From Scolanthus callimorphus (taxonomy: Eukaryota; Cnidaria; Anthozoa; Actiniaria; Edwardsiidae), in NCBI GenBank assembly GCA_033964015.1, contig CM066916.1, positions 17,570,675 to 17,634,674 of the forward strand: a DNA stretch of 64,000 bases. The letters run 5' to 3'. Made by a program: the position numbers and the translations under genes. The notes under the pieces are model-generated. The model searched no databases. It was not told the DNA's origin and worked only from the letters and a program-made list of their open reading frames with translations. Below are positions 53,836-64,000 of the stretch, one piece after another; position 1 is the first letter of the stretch; every line of letters starts with the position of its first letter.

Positions 53836-56800
53836 ATGACGGAGAGTGATAAGGCAACAGACATCGCGCCTCCACAGCCCAAGAAGGCTAGGTTTTGCCA
53901 GCAGGAAAGGTCGTCCAGGTCTTCAGTTCAAACGATCGATCGATTGGTCCTTGTGTCTTTTTTTGCCAAAAAGTAAAGCACAAAAAAGTCAAAGCCCGAA
54001 TCCGAGGAGACCAATCATTGATTGTAAATATTGGTGACGCAGACCTGATCGCTTCAGATGCTAAATACCACAGCTCGTGTAGGGCTAATTACGTTTGCAA
54101 ATCTATCCTAAAATACCTAAAATAAGATTTCAAGGAAGAAAATGAGGAGGAAGAGTGTCTGTACTCTGCAGCCTTTGATGTGCTTGTCGAAGAGATTACG
54201 TTTGGTCTTCAAGAAGGCAAAGTTTATGATATGAACTATCTTCTAGATCGCTATAAGGCCGCACTGCTGACAAAGAATGTAACATGCACCAATTACCGAA
54301 GCGCCAAGCTAAAAAAAAGACTGGTAAACCATTTTGCTGAGGATATTGTCTTTCAGAAGCAGGCCGATCCTTCAAAGCCAGAGCTAATTTATTCAAGCTC
54401 CCTGTCTCTAGCCAGTATTGTTAGTGCATCTGCAGCTAACGCACAAGAGCCAGCAGCTGTATGCCGCAAGCTGTCTATGGACGGTATTCAAGATACCGAA
54501 CCAGATGACGAGGCAACTATTCTGTACCACGCGGCCCAGATAATCAAAAATGATATCAAGAAGAGCACAGGTATATCTATCAGCCCGTTATCCATCGACG
54601 ATTTATCACTACAAAAAGGAAAAAAGTCTCATACCTGAAACCCTTGGCAAGTTTCTGTCATATCTAATCTTTAAACCAGAGAAAAAAGCTGTCTCAGAAA
54701 ATTCCAAATCCGACTCGGAGAAAGAGAGGCGCGTGGCTATGCTTGGCCAGGACATAGTGCATGCAGTAACCAATAGTCAAGTGAAGACACCGAAGCACAT
54801 AGGTTTGGCAGTCACGGTCCACCACTTAACGGGCTCTAAGGAAGTTGTTACCCTTTTAAATAGAATGGGTCACTGCGCCTCGTACGACGATGTCATGATT
54901 GTGAACACAGCATGGGCAAAAGAGATGACAGCACGAGCCGAAGATACTGGTGTCATCGTTCCATCAAACATCAATCCTGGTTCGTTTATACAGTTTGCCG
55001 CGGATAATAATGACCTCAACGAGGAAACTCTCGATGGCAAACAAAGAACACACGCCAACAACGACGGTAGTCGTATATCAGCGCCAACAGTTTGGACCCA
55101 AACAACCTCCGAAGACCCATGCCGATCATTCCAGCAAGCGGAGATCCTTAGAGCAACCACTCCAAGGTCGGGTCATCGAAGATTGCTGCATACGCGGCAA
55201 GCGAGCCGCGGTAACATCATTTGTTGGTAAAACTAAAGAGAGCCACTTCAAACCCGAAGAGACACCGCAGTCCATAGATAAAAAGGAGCTTGCATGGTTT
55301 CTCCTGAGGCTTAATCAGAAAGATGTTTCAGATTTCGATACCAACGATGACAAGCAAACGATACCTGGTTGGAGTGCGTTTAATGCCGAGATGACGTCAC
55401 CTGTTAATATTCCTCGCACTGTTATTGGATACTGCCCTATGATTGCCGGTTCGCCAACAGAGTACAGTACTGTATATACTGTCCTCACAACTGTCCTAGA
55501 GATGTCAAAGCACCTTGGGCAAAGTATTGCCGTAGTTACGTTTGACCTGGCTATTTACAGAAAAGCTAAAGAAATTCAATGGCGCTATCCTCAAGAGTTT
55601 AAAGATTTCGTCATTCGCATGGGAGGCTTTCACATAGCGCTCAACTTCCTAGCTGTAATTAGGAGAGCGGGATAGAGGATGTCTTCATAGAATCTGGTCT
55701 CTATGGCTCCAGTGCCACGGCAGCTCTTCTCCAGGGCAAATCGTACAATCGCGGGGTGAGAGCACACAAGCTCTTGATGGAGGCGCTACTGAGGCTCCAG
55801 TGGGAATCTTTTCTCGTTTGGATAAAGAAAGAGGAGGAAACCAATGCTGTAGAAGATGGGTTGTGCAATTTCGAGATGATTAGTGCCATCGTCCAGCGCT
55901 ACAGGGAAGCCGAGTCATCACAAGAGAGGAAAGATGCGTACCTCGTGCTGTGCAACACCACCAAGAATGTCGATACCCTTTTAAGGAGGTTCAAAGAAAG
56001 CACGTCCTCCAAGCTATTTACGTTTTGGGACGACTATATCAAGATGGTCCTCCTTCTTCTAAAGCTCATTCGCGCGGAACGAGAAGGCAATTGGCAGTTT
56101 TGCCATGGATCGCGTGAACTACTCCCGATGGCTTCCTGTGTATGTCTTGGACATGCACCAGCATCCAGAGATCGCTGAAGAGGTGTATAATGAGTTTGTT
56201 AGCGGGAAGCATGCGATCAACAGATCAGCATCCCAGCATTTCAACTAAGTCTGGACAGACATGGCACTTGAACAGAGTGTAAATCTAGATAGAAAAACCA
56301 GAGGCGGTATCATAGGCATTACACAGAGGCCTGGTGCTCTGGAGATATGGTTTCTAAGGGCGCATGAGCGATCTGCAACAACCACTGCAATCAAGGAGAT
56401 GCTAGATATGCATGAATCATCAGGCAGTGCGCACAATGAATAAATATCTGCGGTACGCAGTTTAGCAGATATTTGCTTTCTGCACGCTCACATTGTATAA
56501 ATCCATTGCATTTCCATGCTTTAATGTCTTTTATTTTTTTGCATAATTAGCATAATCTTTACTATATAAACTGAATTGCACAATTATTCAGTTCTTCGGT
56601 CCTCAACGACGCGCTTTAGTTGCACCACACTTCCCTGGTTGCACCCTCAAGAAATTCTAGTTTGAGATCTGTCTAATTCTAGAATAAGAATTATGCCTGA
56701 ATCGACTTGTCTACTTCTCTCGCGATTCAAGAGTCGAAGCTACTACAACTTCTATGTTCTACGGAGTATGCCGTCCGAAAAGCTAACAAAAGAATCGTAC

Positions 56801-57513
56801 TAAAACAGAAGACAAGCGTTAGAGGCCAAATCCTACGATATCGTTCGGCGGGGCAACTTATCGCCATAGATCATGTTTTCGCTTGTCCTCCGGAGTCAGA
56901 GTCACGAGAGACGAACATGATATTAGAAAGGTTGTTAACACCTTCACGACGGCGAAGGCCAATCCATTCGAGGCAGAAAGCTATGAAGATGAAATCCCCC
57001 TCTCTAATCTCGCAACAGGTGTTGTGCTTCCAGACGAGCTGTCGCAGCGACTCCTTAACGCCACCAATCAAGCGAGAGATAAGCTAAAGTCATTTGTAAG
57101 TAGACGCTTACACACGAATGAAGTTGGCTTTTGGGAACCATTTCACAAGATGAATATCAAGACGTTTACAAGCCTATCAAAGAAGGCGAAGGTTAAGTCT
57201 GCGGACGAAGGTTAAGTCTGCGAAATTGATGAATGTGAGTGCTGAGAGGAATTTGTTCGGAAGGCTATTAATCGCATCGAGATCACGAGATGTCAACCTG
57301 AGAGAAGTATTCACGTATGAACTGGATTCAGTTCCACGCGCCTTGGCTCATTCAGGTGGATCATTGAGGAAGACAGCTAAGAGCGTTCTCTTGGGCGTAC
57401 TTGAAAACCAGACTCAGCCTTTACCCAAGGCTCCCACTCCAAGAATCCAGTGTTTATTATGGCCATTCGGGCCGGGCACGATTCACTGGAAGCATATTTC
57501 AGGTGCCCTGTAG
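53836..57513 (+). pseudogene. Long frameshifted copy of a multicopy coral protein (function unknown)
   Basis: ATG at 53836 opens MTESDKATDIAPPQPKKARF. A cysteine motif (CVFFCQK...H..C) follows, lengthened by a T7 run. In order come EEITFGLQEGKVYDMNYLLD, SLIPETLGKFLSYLIFKPEK, MLGQDIVHAVTNSQVKTPKH, NINPGSFIQFAADNNDLNEE, ELAWFLLRLNQKDVSDF, GYCPMIAGSPTEYSTVYTVL, GQSIAVVTFDLAIYRKAKEI, RMGGFHIALNFL, FIESGLYGSSATAALLQGKS, GIIGITQRPGALEIWFLRAH and DEHDIRKVVNTFTTAKANPF. I recognise this order from a multicopy family in corals; no biochemical role is known to me. Breaks: stop at 54123, shifts near 54620, 55040, 55665 and 56100, stop 56247, an insertion after 56440, and a 19-bp duplication at 57186-57222. 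There are no introns. The C-terminal part is replaced by satellite. Confidence 0.7.
56442..56882. mobile_element. ~440-bp insertion in the coral-family pseudogene
   Basis: The family frame ends at HESSGSAHNE (56441) and resumes as SGVRVTRDEHDIRKVV at about 56883. The intervening sequence is unrelated: AT-rich, with TACTATATAAACTGAATTGC (a TATA-like box) followed by CAGTTCTTCGGTCCTC, and an ORF-like MPESTCLLLSRFKSRS. This could be a solo terminal repeat or other mobile unit. Ends and target duplication are not resolved. Confidence 0.4.
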
Positions 57514-58130
57514 GAGTTTAATTGGTTGTATACTGGACTTCGGTTCGGTACAAAAAAATTATCCATTGTTTATTATGGCCATTCGGGCCGGGCACGATTC
57601 ACTGGAAGCATATTTCAGGTGCCCTGTAGGAGTTTAATTGGTTGTATACTGGACTTCGGTTCGGTACAAAAAAATATCCATTGTTTAATTATGGCCATTC
57701 GGGCCGGGCACGATTCACTGGAAGCATATTTCAGGTGCCCTGTAGGTGTTTAATTGGTTGTATACTGGACTTCGGTTCGGTACAAAAAAATATCCATTGT
57801 TTAATTATGGCCATTCGGGCCGGGCACGATTCACTGGAAGCATATTTCAGGTGCCCTGTAGGAGTTTAATTGGTTGTATACTGGGCTTCGGTTCGGTACG
57901 AAAAATTATCCATTGTTTATTATGGCCATTCGAGCCGGGCACGATTCACTGGAAGCATATTTCAGGTGCCCTGTAGGAGTTTAATTGGCTGTATACTGGA
58001 CTTCGGTTCAGTACGAACTTTCTCTTGTTTATTATGGCCATTCGAGCCCTGTGTTTATTTGGCCTTATATGGACCTCGGTTCGGTAGGGACACTGTTGTC
58101 TGTTTAGTGCCATTCGAGCCTGGCACATGA
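57455..58130. repeat. 116-bp tandem satellite, about six copies
   Basis: The unit contains TTTATTATGGCCATTCGGGC, CGGGCACGATTCACTGGAAG, CATATTTCAGGTGCCCTGTA and TTAATTGGTTGTATACTGGA. Copies start near 57455, 57570, 57686, 57802 and 57918, with a shorter diverged one near 58030. Middle copies are almost identical. The first unit is fused to the end of the pseudogene ORF. Confidence 0.9.
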
Positions 58131-58135
58131 CAATA

Positions 58136-58955
58136 TAGAATGGGAAAAAGAAAAGACAAGCGTGGAATCTGTGATTTTACTTGTGGAATTGTCATCGCAA
58201 AATTGCGTAATAAGGGAAAAAAAGCATGAAAGAGAAAACGTAAGCTTTGGGTGATTTAGGGTTCACAGTCCCAGGGTCATCTAAGGCCCTTCGTGCCCGA
58301 CTCTTGCAGTTGCGCCAGGACTGCGTTCTCCTACTGATCCCAGGGAGTGTCGCTCAACTCTACAGGCTTCGTTGTTTTCTCTTCTATAATGGACGATTAG
58401 CCGCCAATCAAGCGATCACGTACACAATATTTCGTCCTTCCAAAATGGGAAGGGGTTGAAAGATTTAATCGAAACGGCGGCCTATCAGGTACCTCAAAAC
58501 GGTAAATTGGGTGACGCTCCCGGGGACCAGCTCGGGGGAACCAGTCCTGGCTGATTCTCCTCTTGGTTCCGTCCGGGAGAAGTCTATCCGAGATCGTAGA
58601 TGAGCAACACCCGGTAGCGGAAACTGTCTCGAGAGAGGTTCATGATCTCAATTTAGTCATTTGTGTTAGCTTTCCCCCTTGTGAGAACAATAAGAAGCTC
58701 CAGTCAGACGCACAAAGGAAATCGTACAGTGACGGGCGCCGTGCTGTGCTATTACACAAATTATGCTATATACTTCCTATTGATAATGTATAGGGGGTAT
58801 GGTGACAGTATTGGGGAATGAGTAGAGGGTGGTAAGATATGGATGAGATATGGGGGAGCCATATGGCTCAAATATTCCCTTGGGGCAAGGGCTGGGCGCG
58901 GGGTGCCGTCGGATGTGGGTGCATTGGTCAGAGGAGTGATCCACACCATTGCTCA
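58136..58955. other. No gene supported
   Basis: Short ORFs without motif. An AG at 58955-58956 (CATTGCTCAG) starts the next gene's first visible exon. Confidence 0.4.
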
Positions 58956-58956
58956 G

Positions 58957-59230
58957 GTTACTGGACAATGGAGTCTGTTGTTCGAGTAAGCAGAAACGCA
59001 AAAGCAGCAAAGTCGCTGGCTTGTTACACGTTCTTGATGAGCTCACAGCAGTTTACAGGAGAAATCCCCCCAAAAGTAAAGGAATTTTGCAATTTCAGGA
59101 GGCTTACGATTTATTTTGCAGTGCATACGGGAAGATCAAAACATCCCTGATCGATACTTTCGCGATACTTTCGCGATACTTTCGGAGTTGGGACTGCCTG
59201 TAACAATTTTCACCCCCAAAAACAATGTAA
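58957..59230 (+). CDS. Coiled-coil cnidarian gene, first visible exon (5' piece, split by transposon)
   Basis: After acceptor-like GCTCAG the frame reads LLDNGVCCSSKQKRKSSKVA, GLLHVLDELTAVYRRNPPKS and FQEAYDLFCSAYGKIKTSLI. A third copy of an 11-bp unit GATACTTTCGC (59154-59185) shifts the frame; with two copies it would read IDTFAILSELGLPVTIFTPKNN. The exon then meets the Harbinger-type element at 59231. Its sequel is at 60295, and the flanks join in frame once the element and one TAA are discounted. Function unknown. Confidence 0.5.
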
Positions 59231-60294
59231 GGGGTGGACCATTAGAAATTGGGGGAGGGGGGGTGGCAATATTTTTGCGTATGAATTTTTTTTTCGGGGA
59301 TCAGGTTAAGCAGGAATTTTTTTTCGGACTCGAAGGCCATGTACGAATTTTTTTTTCGCAGACACACACAAAAAAAATGTGGAAAAGGATAAACCCACGA
59401 GGGGTATCTTGCGCATCGAGCACTACCTGTTCCCGTGGCGTTCCGTTCCCACAGGCCGTCCAAATCCGCATCAACAAATCAACAAAATTTTCTTATACTA
59501 TATATACTATATTGGTTCAGAAATGGATTAAGAAAATCTTGTTGCTCTATGTATAGATACAACAAATTTTCTTATGCTATATTTTTATTGGTTGCCGTTA
59601 AAAAAGAATGAAGCTGTTAAACGTTTTCGCCATCCCCCGGCCCTTTTGACATGGTAGAGGTCTTTTTTTTTCGTTGCGCGCGAAGCGCGCTCGAATTTTT
59701 ATCAAGGCATTTCATCAAACCTCAGAGAAAGGGTAGACGAACGTTCCGTTTTTTGTGTATAGTAAACAATGCCTGTAGGTTTTATTATTGATGCCGCAAA
59801 TTACGAAATTATTATTATTCATTTGTGTGGAGCGGTCCACATGACGAATTTCTATACTTGTAACGTCGAACTCACGCTTACCTAAGTGTTCTTCTTTCGA
59901 AGAAAATGACTGCCTGCCAGACCTATCAGTGCAGGGCATTTTTTGGGAGAGATTTGTTTTTCCTCGGCAAGATACACTTGTTCTTGTAAACGACGCGAGG
60001 GCAGTGTTTTCGGTGCGTGAGTCCTCACCGACTATATATTTGACGGTATTTGTTAATGCGCGCGAAGCGCGCCGAAATTTTTATTAAATGAAGTAGAAAC
60101 ATGCAAAAGAGTAGTTGCTGGAATAACTACTTAAGACATCTTTTCAATGAGAACCCAACAAGCCATGTCTTTGTAGGATTTTTATTTCCTAGCTTGAATC
60201 TCTGCAAGATTTTTTTTTTGGAAGGATTGGCCTTGCGCGAATTTTTTTTGGGGAATTGCCACCCCACCTCCCCCAACTTCTAATGGTCCACCAC
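59231..60294. mobile_element. 1.06-kb Harbinger-type element inserted in a coding exon
   Basis: The left end GGGGTGGACCATTAGAAATT then GGGGGAGGGGGGGTGGCAAT is inverted on the right (ATTGCCACCCCACCTCCCCC, AACTTCTAATGGTCCACCAC). TAA flanks both ends (59228-59230 and 60295-60297), the usual PIF/Harbinger duplication. The interior has T-rich arms with CGAATTTTTTTTTCG-like blocks, two GCGCGCGAAGCGCGC palindromes near 59676 and 60058, and no transposase, so it is non-autonomous. Confidence 0.85.
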
Positions 60295-61128
60295 TAAGCT
60301 TCATCGTGCTGAATCCAGACAGCTGGGAACTTGTTAAGCTTTTAGACATCATCTTTGATGATAATGACAACAAACGGAGTTGCAGATTTGAACTTGATGC
60401 CAAATCACTTCGCACCATTATGGACTCAATGGATACGGAGTACGACAAATCTGTTGTGCGTGCAATTCTCGCCTGTTCATCTTCTCGATCTGAGCTCTCT
60501 GATCTAGGTCTAAAACCTGATACTGCAGTTAAAAACCTTGAACATGTATTAGCTGTCTCTGAAGAAGTGGAGAATGCACTGGTTGCTGGAAAAGACATGA
60601 CAGTTTTATCCCTTAGGGCAAAAATTGCCAAAAAAAAACAAGAAATTTCAGCATTAGAGGGCTCTATTGCAAAGTTAAAAGAGGTTCGTGCCGACAGCAG
60701 GCATATCAAATCAATGGAAGAAAAGATTAGTGTTTATACTGAAAGCCTCAAGAATCAACAGGATATCCTTGAATGCAAAGACAAATATTCGAAGCAAAAA
60801 TTCAATGCAGCTGCTAGACGAAAGGCAGAGAACTTGATAAAGGAGAACCGGCTAAAAAATCGCAAATCTGGGGCAGGTGCAAAAAGAAAACTTGATGAGA
60901 CTGATGAGGAACTGATAGCAAAAGCCATTGAACAGAAAACCACAGTACATGGCCGTAGGCATGATATGGTTTTGTATTATCACAAGCGCCTGAAACTTGA
61001 TGACATGTTGAGTATTGCTAATTATTATCGGATGGAGCAAGGAAAAGAGCTAATTAAGTCAGCCACCACAGTCTACAACAGGGCCAAGCCAAAGAGAGAG
61101 CGATCACTACAAGCAAAAAGGCACATAG
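60295..61128 (+). CDS. Coiled-coil cnidarian gene, exon continued after insertion
   Basis: The frame SFIVLNPDSWELVKLLDIIF is open to donor GTATGT at 61129. It encodes an N-terminal helical region (SLRTIMDSMDTEYDKSVVRA, ILACSSSRSEL), a long coiled coil rich in K/E (SLRAKIAKKKQEISALEGSI, EEKISVYTESLKNQQDILEC), a basic segment (ENRLKNRKSGAGAKRKLDET) and HDMVLYYHKRLKLDDMLSIA. About 275 codons with no stop. I recognise it as a recurring cnidarian uncharacterised family; the role is unknown. A coiled coil suggests self-association. Confidence 0.7.
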
Positions 61129-61349
61129 GTATGTGGATTATTATTCAAGATCCTCATTTACCTTTGACACTAGTGCAAAAATGCAAGCTAGGGTGAGAAT
61201 GTTTGACAAGTGTGAGAATTCATCATTCACAACAACATTTTGTTGACTGTAACATGATATAAAGCTAGTGTTGATCTATTTTGATATTTTGATTCTCTTG
61301 CTCTTTAGAATGATAAGTCAGTGTTTACTTTATGGTTTGCATTTCACAG

Positions 61350-61531
61350 ATAAGGGGCTATTTTGCTCTAAAAAAAAACTAAAACTGAAGACTCTGAAAA
61401 CTTGCTCACTCATCACCAAAGAAAAATGGTAGACCTTGCAAAACATCATCTGTTTGCTGATAAAGATTCCCACCAATTTGCTTTACATGTCAGTGCTGAT
61501 GACAAAGCCTACATTCGACCAGGAACATCAG
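61350..61531 (+). CDS. Same gene, next exon (homopolymer frameshift)
   Basis: The acceptor CATTTCACAG ends at 61349. Phase with the previous exon gives DKGLFCSKKK, after which the frame must shift at the A9 run (61370-61378) to continue TEDSENLLTHHQRKMVDLAK, HHLFADKDSHQFALHV and DDKAYIRPGTS, up to donor GTATTT at 61532. A one-base error in the run would explain everything, so this may be an assembly artefact rather than a true lesion. Confidence 0.6.
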
Positions 61532-62256
61532 GTATTTGCATTCAATGTGTGAATACATTATTTAACAATCATTCGCCAACTATTTACCAAGCCCCTTCGG
61601 CGAAGTAAATATTTTATATGGTAATCACTGAGCCTGAGTGCGAATAATTGTTTTTGAATAATTTTGCCAGTAAATAGCAGAGGAAAACATTAGACGGAAT
61701 AATTGATTTGTTTACATTTTTTAAAAACATTTTTCTCGAGCTACTAAAAACCTTTATTCATGTAAAACCACTCCATTTCTCACCCTTGAAGAGTTTCACA
61801 CCAAACTTAGTTGCTTCTTTCATGTTTTTCGGAATAGCATTTTGTTTCATTTCAAATATTTATCCTTCTGTTAATTCTACAAATCTGCTTGAAGCAAGAT
61901 TGCTGGCAGTAAAATATAACTAACAAAATGTTGTTGAATAAATTAAAATTATTGGCCAATCACTGTACTCAAATCTCTATTTACTGGCAAAATTATACTT
62001 AAGGTCTGTTATCTAACATACTTTATATAACAGAATCAAAAAGCTTACATACCAATGAAAATGAATTTCAACTTAAAAAATGCATATTAATTACTGGAGT
62101 CTTGATTTATTTGTCTTTTTGTTCTATTAAAAGTCGATATTTCCCATTTGCTTCTATAGAATAGCAGTGCACATGTTGTTACTCAAATACCCTTATTAAA
62201 TTTGATACAATATCCCCCTGTTTTTTTACAACCTGTTTTGTGTATTAAACTTATAG
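61532..62256. other. Intron
   Basis: AT-rich intron between two in-phase exons. A small open frame at 61708-61923 is not supported. Confidence 0.5.
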
Positions 62257-62415
62257 TTGGAATGGATGGTACAAAGCATCAGTCCCTGATACAGCCGACA
62301 GAGGAAAGTTGTCTTAGTGCCAGAGCTCTCCCTTCTCATGATTTTTGTGAAAACCGCCTTTATGTAACTCCAACTGCATACCGTTTTATGTCACATGAAG
62401 TAAAAACAGTTGAAG
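62257..62415 (+). CDS. Same gene, exon (VGMDGTKHQSLIQP)
   Basis: The acceptor ACTTATAG ends at 62256. Phase 1 from the previous exon gives V, then GMDGTKHQSLIQPTEESCLS, ARALPSHDFCENRLYVTPTA and YRFMSHEVKTVE, ending at donor GTTTGT (62416). Open, with both splice sites good. Confidence 0.65.
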
Positions 62416-62634
62416 GTTTGTGTGAATTTCCAATTTTATCACTTCAACCATTTTGTTGAGGATTTTTTTACTGGCCTGTTGTACCACAACCCCTCTTGAA
62501 TACCCCCTTTTGTGTCAATTTATGGGTTTACTTGATGACGAAAACCAACTGCTATTAAGCCATTAGATAACATGAATCATCAAAGACTTTGAAACAACAA
62601 TTGTCATGATTCACTCTGCTGTTTTTTTTCATAG

Positions 62635-63380
62635 GCAAAGAGCGCATGGTTCTTTTAGATGACCATTCTGTGGTAACTGTTCGTCCTAAGCACTATGTTG
62701 GCAGCAGTGGAAGTGTGTGGGCATCAGAGAAGGTGTTGATACGCTGGCAACATCCATACCTATTTGAGACCAAGGGCTCTTCATACAATCCTATACTCCG
62801 CAAGTTTGCTGCCATGGCTCGGGATTTCCTATTCTACTTTGTTGACACCACTGAGTATGAAGATGTGGCATGTGTCTCTAGCAGTCCTCTTTGTAAATAT
62901 CGTGAGTATGAGACCAAAAGAGTAGAGCATGCTATGAGCGGCATTGTTGCAGCAATTACCAATTGGAGTCAGTCAAAAGAAAATGTTGAACCTGAGGAAA
63001 TTGTTGTTGGTGATGAGCTGGTGCCATTCCTTGAGAAAGTTGAAAAGGAATTTGGACAGCTAAATGCAAGCTTGACTAATGTTATGGTTAGGGGAGATGT
63101 GCTATGGCTAAAGTTTGAGAATACAGTTAAAACATGTAAGACGGCCCTTAAAGAGTTGGCAAGAAAGCAACTGCCTGTCAGCATTAGACCCAGAGTCCTC
63201 ATCCACACTGACAAGGGCCGTGGAGTCTCTATAACCAACTATGAAGTAAAGTTCAGAGATGCTGAAATGGCAAGACTCCATAACCTAGACTGGCAAATGA
63301 GAGTGCACTATGCAGTAAATGGTCCCTGTCCAGCTGAAAGAGCTCATAATTTTAAGATCCTAGGAGGGGAGGGTGGCTGA
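62635..63380 (+). CDS. Same gene, large exon (SSPLCKYREYE, RPRVLIHTDKG)
   Basis: The acceptor TTTTCATAG ends at 62634 and the phase matches (EGKERMVLLDDHSVV). The frame is open for 247 codons: RPKHYVGSSGSVWASEKVLI, YEDVACVSSSPLCKYREYET, FGQLNASLTNVMVRGDVLWL, LPVSIRPRVLIHTDKGRGVS and EVKFRDAEMARLHNLDW. It may be spliced from somewhere near 63340 rather than read to the stop at 63378-63380, because related proteins continue into the next exon without the GGEGG end. The ordered motifs are characteristic of the same cnidarian family. Confidence 0.7.
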
Positions 63381-63529
63381 GTTTGAAACTGCACTAAATT
63401 TTTCAACTGAAAGTATTTTACAGGAAAAATGGTCACCATGACTCAGACAACTGTGAGATGCTGTCTACTATACACTGTTGTGTATTGGTTGACACTAACA
63501 CAGGCTATAATAATAATAATACGTAACAG

Positions 63530-63612
63530 GTGATGCAGTTGCAGATGGTGGATCTCTCCCATTTAAGAAGTTTAATCCCCTTGTGGATCTAGACCAGGAG
63601 GAACTCGAGAAG
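63530..63612 (+). CDS. Same gene, short exon
   Basis: The acceptor ACGTAACAG ends at 63529. The frame reads DAVADGGSLPFKKFNPLVDL, DQEELEK to donor GTAGGG at 63613. The sequence fits directly after AERxNxxIG-type text expected at the end of the large exon. Confidence 0.6.
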
Positions 63613-63802
63613 GTAGGGCCAGCTATGCTTCTTGCTCTGACTATCAATTAATGTTTATCAAGATGTTGCTATAAAATTCCTTAGCTTAGCAAAGTGCCTT
63701 TAAATAGATGTGCCTTTTATACCGATTTTTTTTGCTACACTTTTTAAAGCAGATGTCCTAAAGTTGTTGTATTGAAATGAATTGCCCATACCATCATTGC
63801 AG

Positions 63803-63944
63803 ATATCTAGTTCAGAGCTTGAGAAACGAGAGGAACAAGTGGTTGAGCAGAATGTCTGGCACTGCTGCCAAGAAGTGTGTGACCGTGTTGATGAAGCACC
63901 TGCTCCTCATGGGTATATGTCAGCACATGTGACACCCAGACCGG
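63803..63944 (+). CDS. Same gene, last visible exon
   Basis: The acceptor CATTGCAG ends at 63802. The frame ISSSELEKREEQVVEQNVWH, CCQEVCDRVDEAPAPHGYMS and AHVTPRP runs to donor GTTAGT at 63945. The gene continues beyond the window. Confidence 0.6.
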
Positions 63945-64000
63945 GTTAGTATGTATTTAATGGCTACACATCTTGATAGAACTATAAAACATGGAATTAC

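Noticed and set aside
57401..58130. Staggered ORFs of about 75 codons
   Set aside because: They are read from the 116-bp satellite; the same peptide appears in successive frames.

Overview
The window looks like nuclear DNA of an anthozoan cnidarian, most likely a stony coral. I base this on spliced genes with GT..AG introns, a tRNA-derived SINE, several LINE families, many short inverted-repeat transposons, and coding fragments from multicopy families I associate with coral and sea-anemone genomes. There are no operons, rRNAs or CRISPR arrays. Bases 1-71 are a gap. Family names come from motif recognition by eye; no search was run.

Layout. 0.1-1.4 kb: two exon-like fragments. 2-8.4 kb: repeats, including a MITE, an 85-bp minisatellite, a fold-back repeat in two copies, a SINE and one copy of a longer dispersed repeat. 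8.5-12.4 kb: a six-exon gene whose first exons carry the zinc-binding N-terminal region and RING finger typical of RAG1-like proteins; exon 2 is decayed while the other exons stay open. 12.6-15.5 kb: inverted-repeat elements and a MULE-type transposase relic broken by a MITE with a 9-bp target duplication. 16-20.5 kb: a LINE relic, a 2.2-kb TTAA-flanked element carrying a Crypton/ZMYM-like pseudogene, and a 0.94-kb element whose empty site is preserved about 170 bases further on. 20.6-25.3 kb: a row of short arginine/serine-rich exons, with an antisense LINE in one intron. 25.5-30.6 kb: four coding segments of cnidarian uncharacterised families, some with stops.

31-36 kb: nested inverted-repeat transposons, a chromodomain-like relic and a LINE fragment. 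37-41.1 kb: L1/Tx1-like, BEL/Pao-like and CR1/L2-like retroelement debris plus one decayed acidic ORF. 41.5-46.4 kb: nested MITEs, a Harbinger-type MITE with TTA duplication, a second Crypton/ZMYM-like fragment and a possible minus-strand first exon. 46.4-48.6 kb: the second copy of the long dispersed repeat, joined to a LINE 3' end. 49-53.6 kb: a GGAAATTCC minisatellite, a telomere-like array and MITEs. 53.8-57.5 kb: a long frameshifted copy of a multicopy coral gene, followed by a 116-bp satellite to 58.1 kb. 58.9-64 kb: a multi-exon uncharacterised coiled-coil gene whose first visible exon is split by a 1.06-kb Harbinger-type element; removing the element and one TAA copy restores the reading frame.

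The window is therefore mostly a graveyard of mobile elements around a few host-like genes. Most value lies in precise insertion events and in the RAG1-like N-terminal gene.
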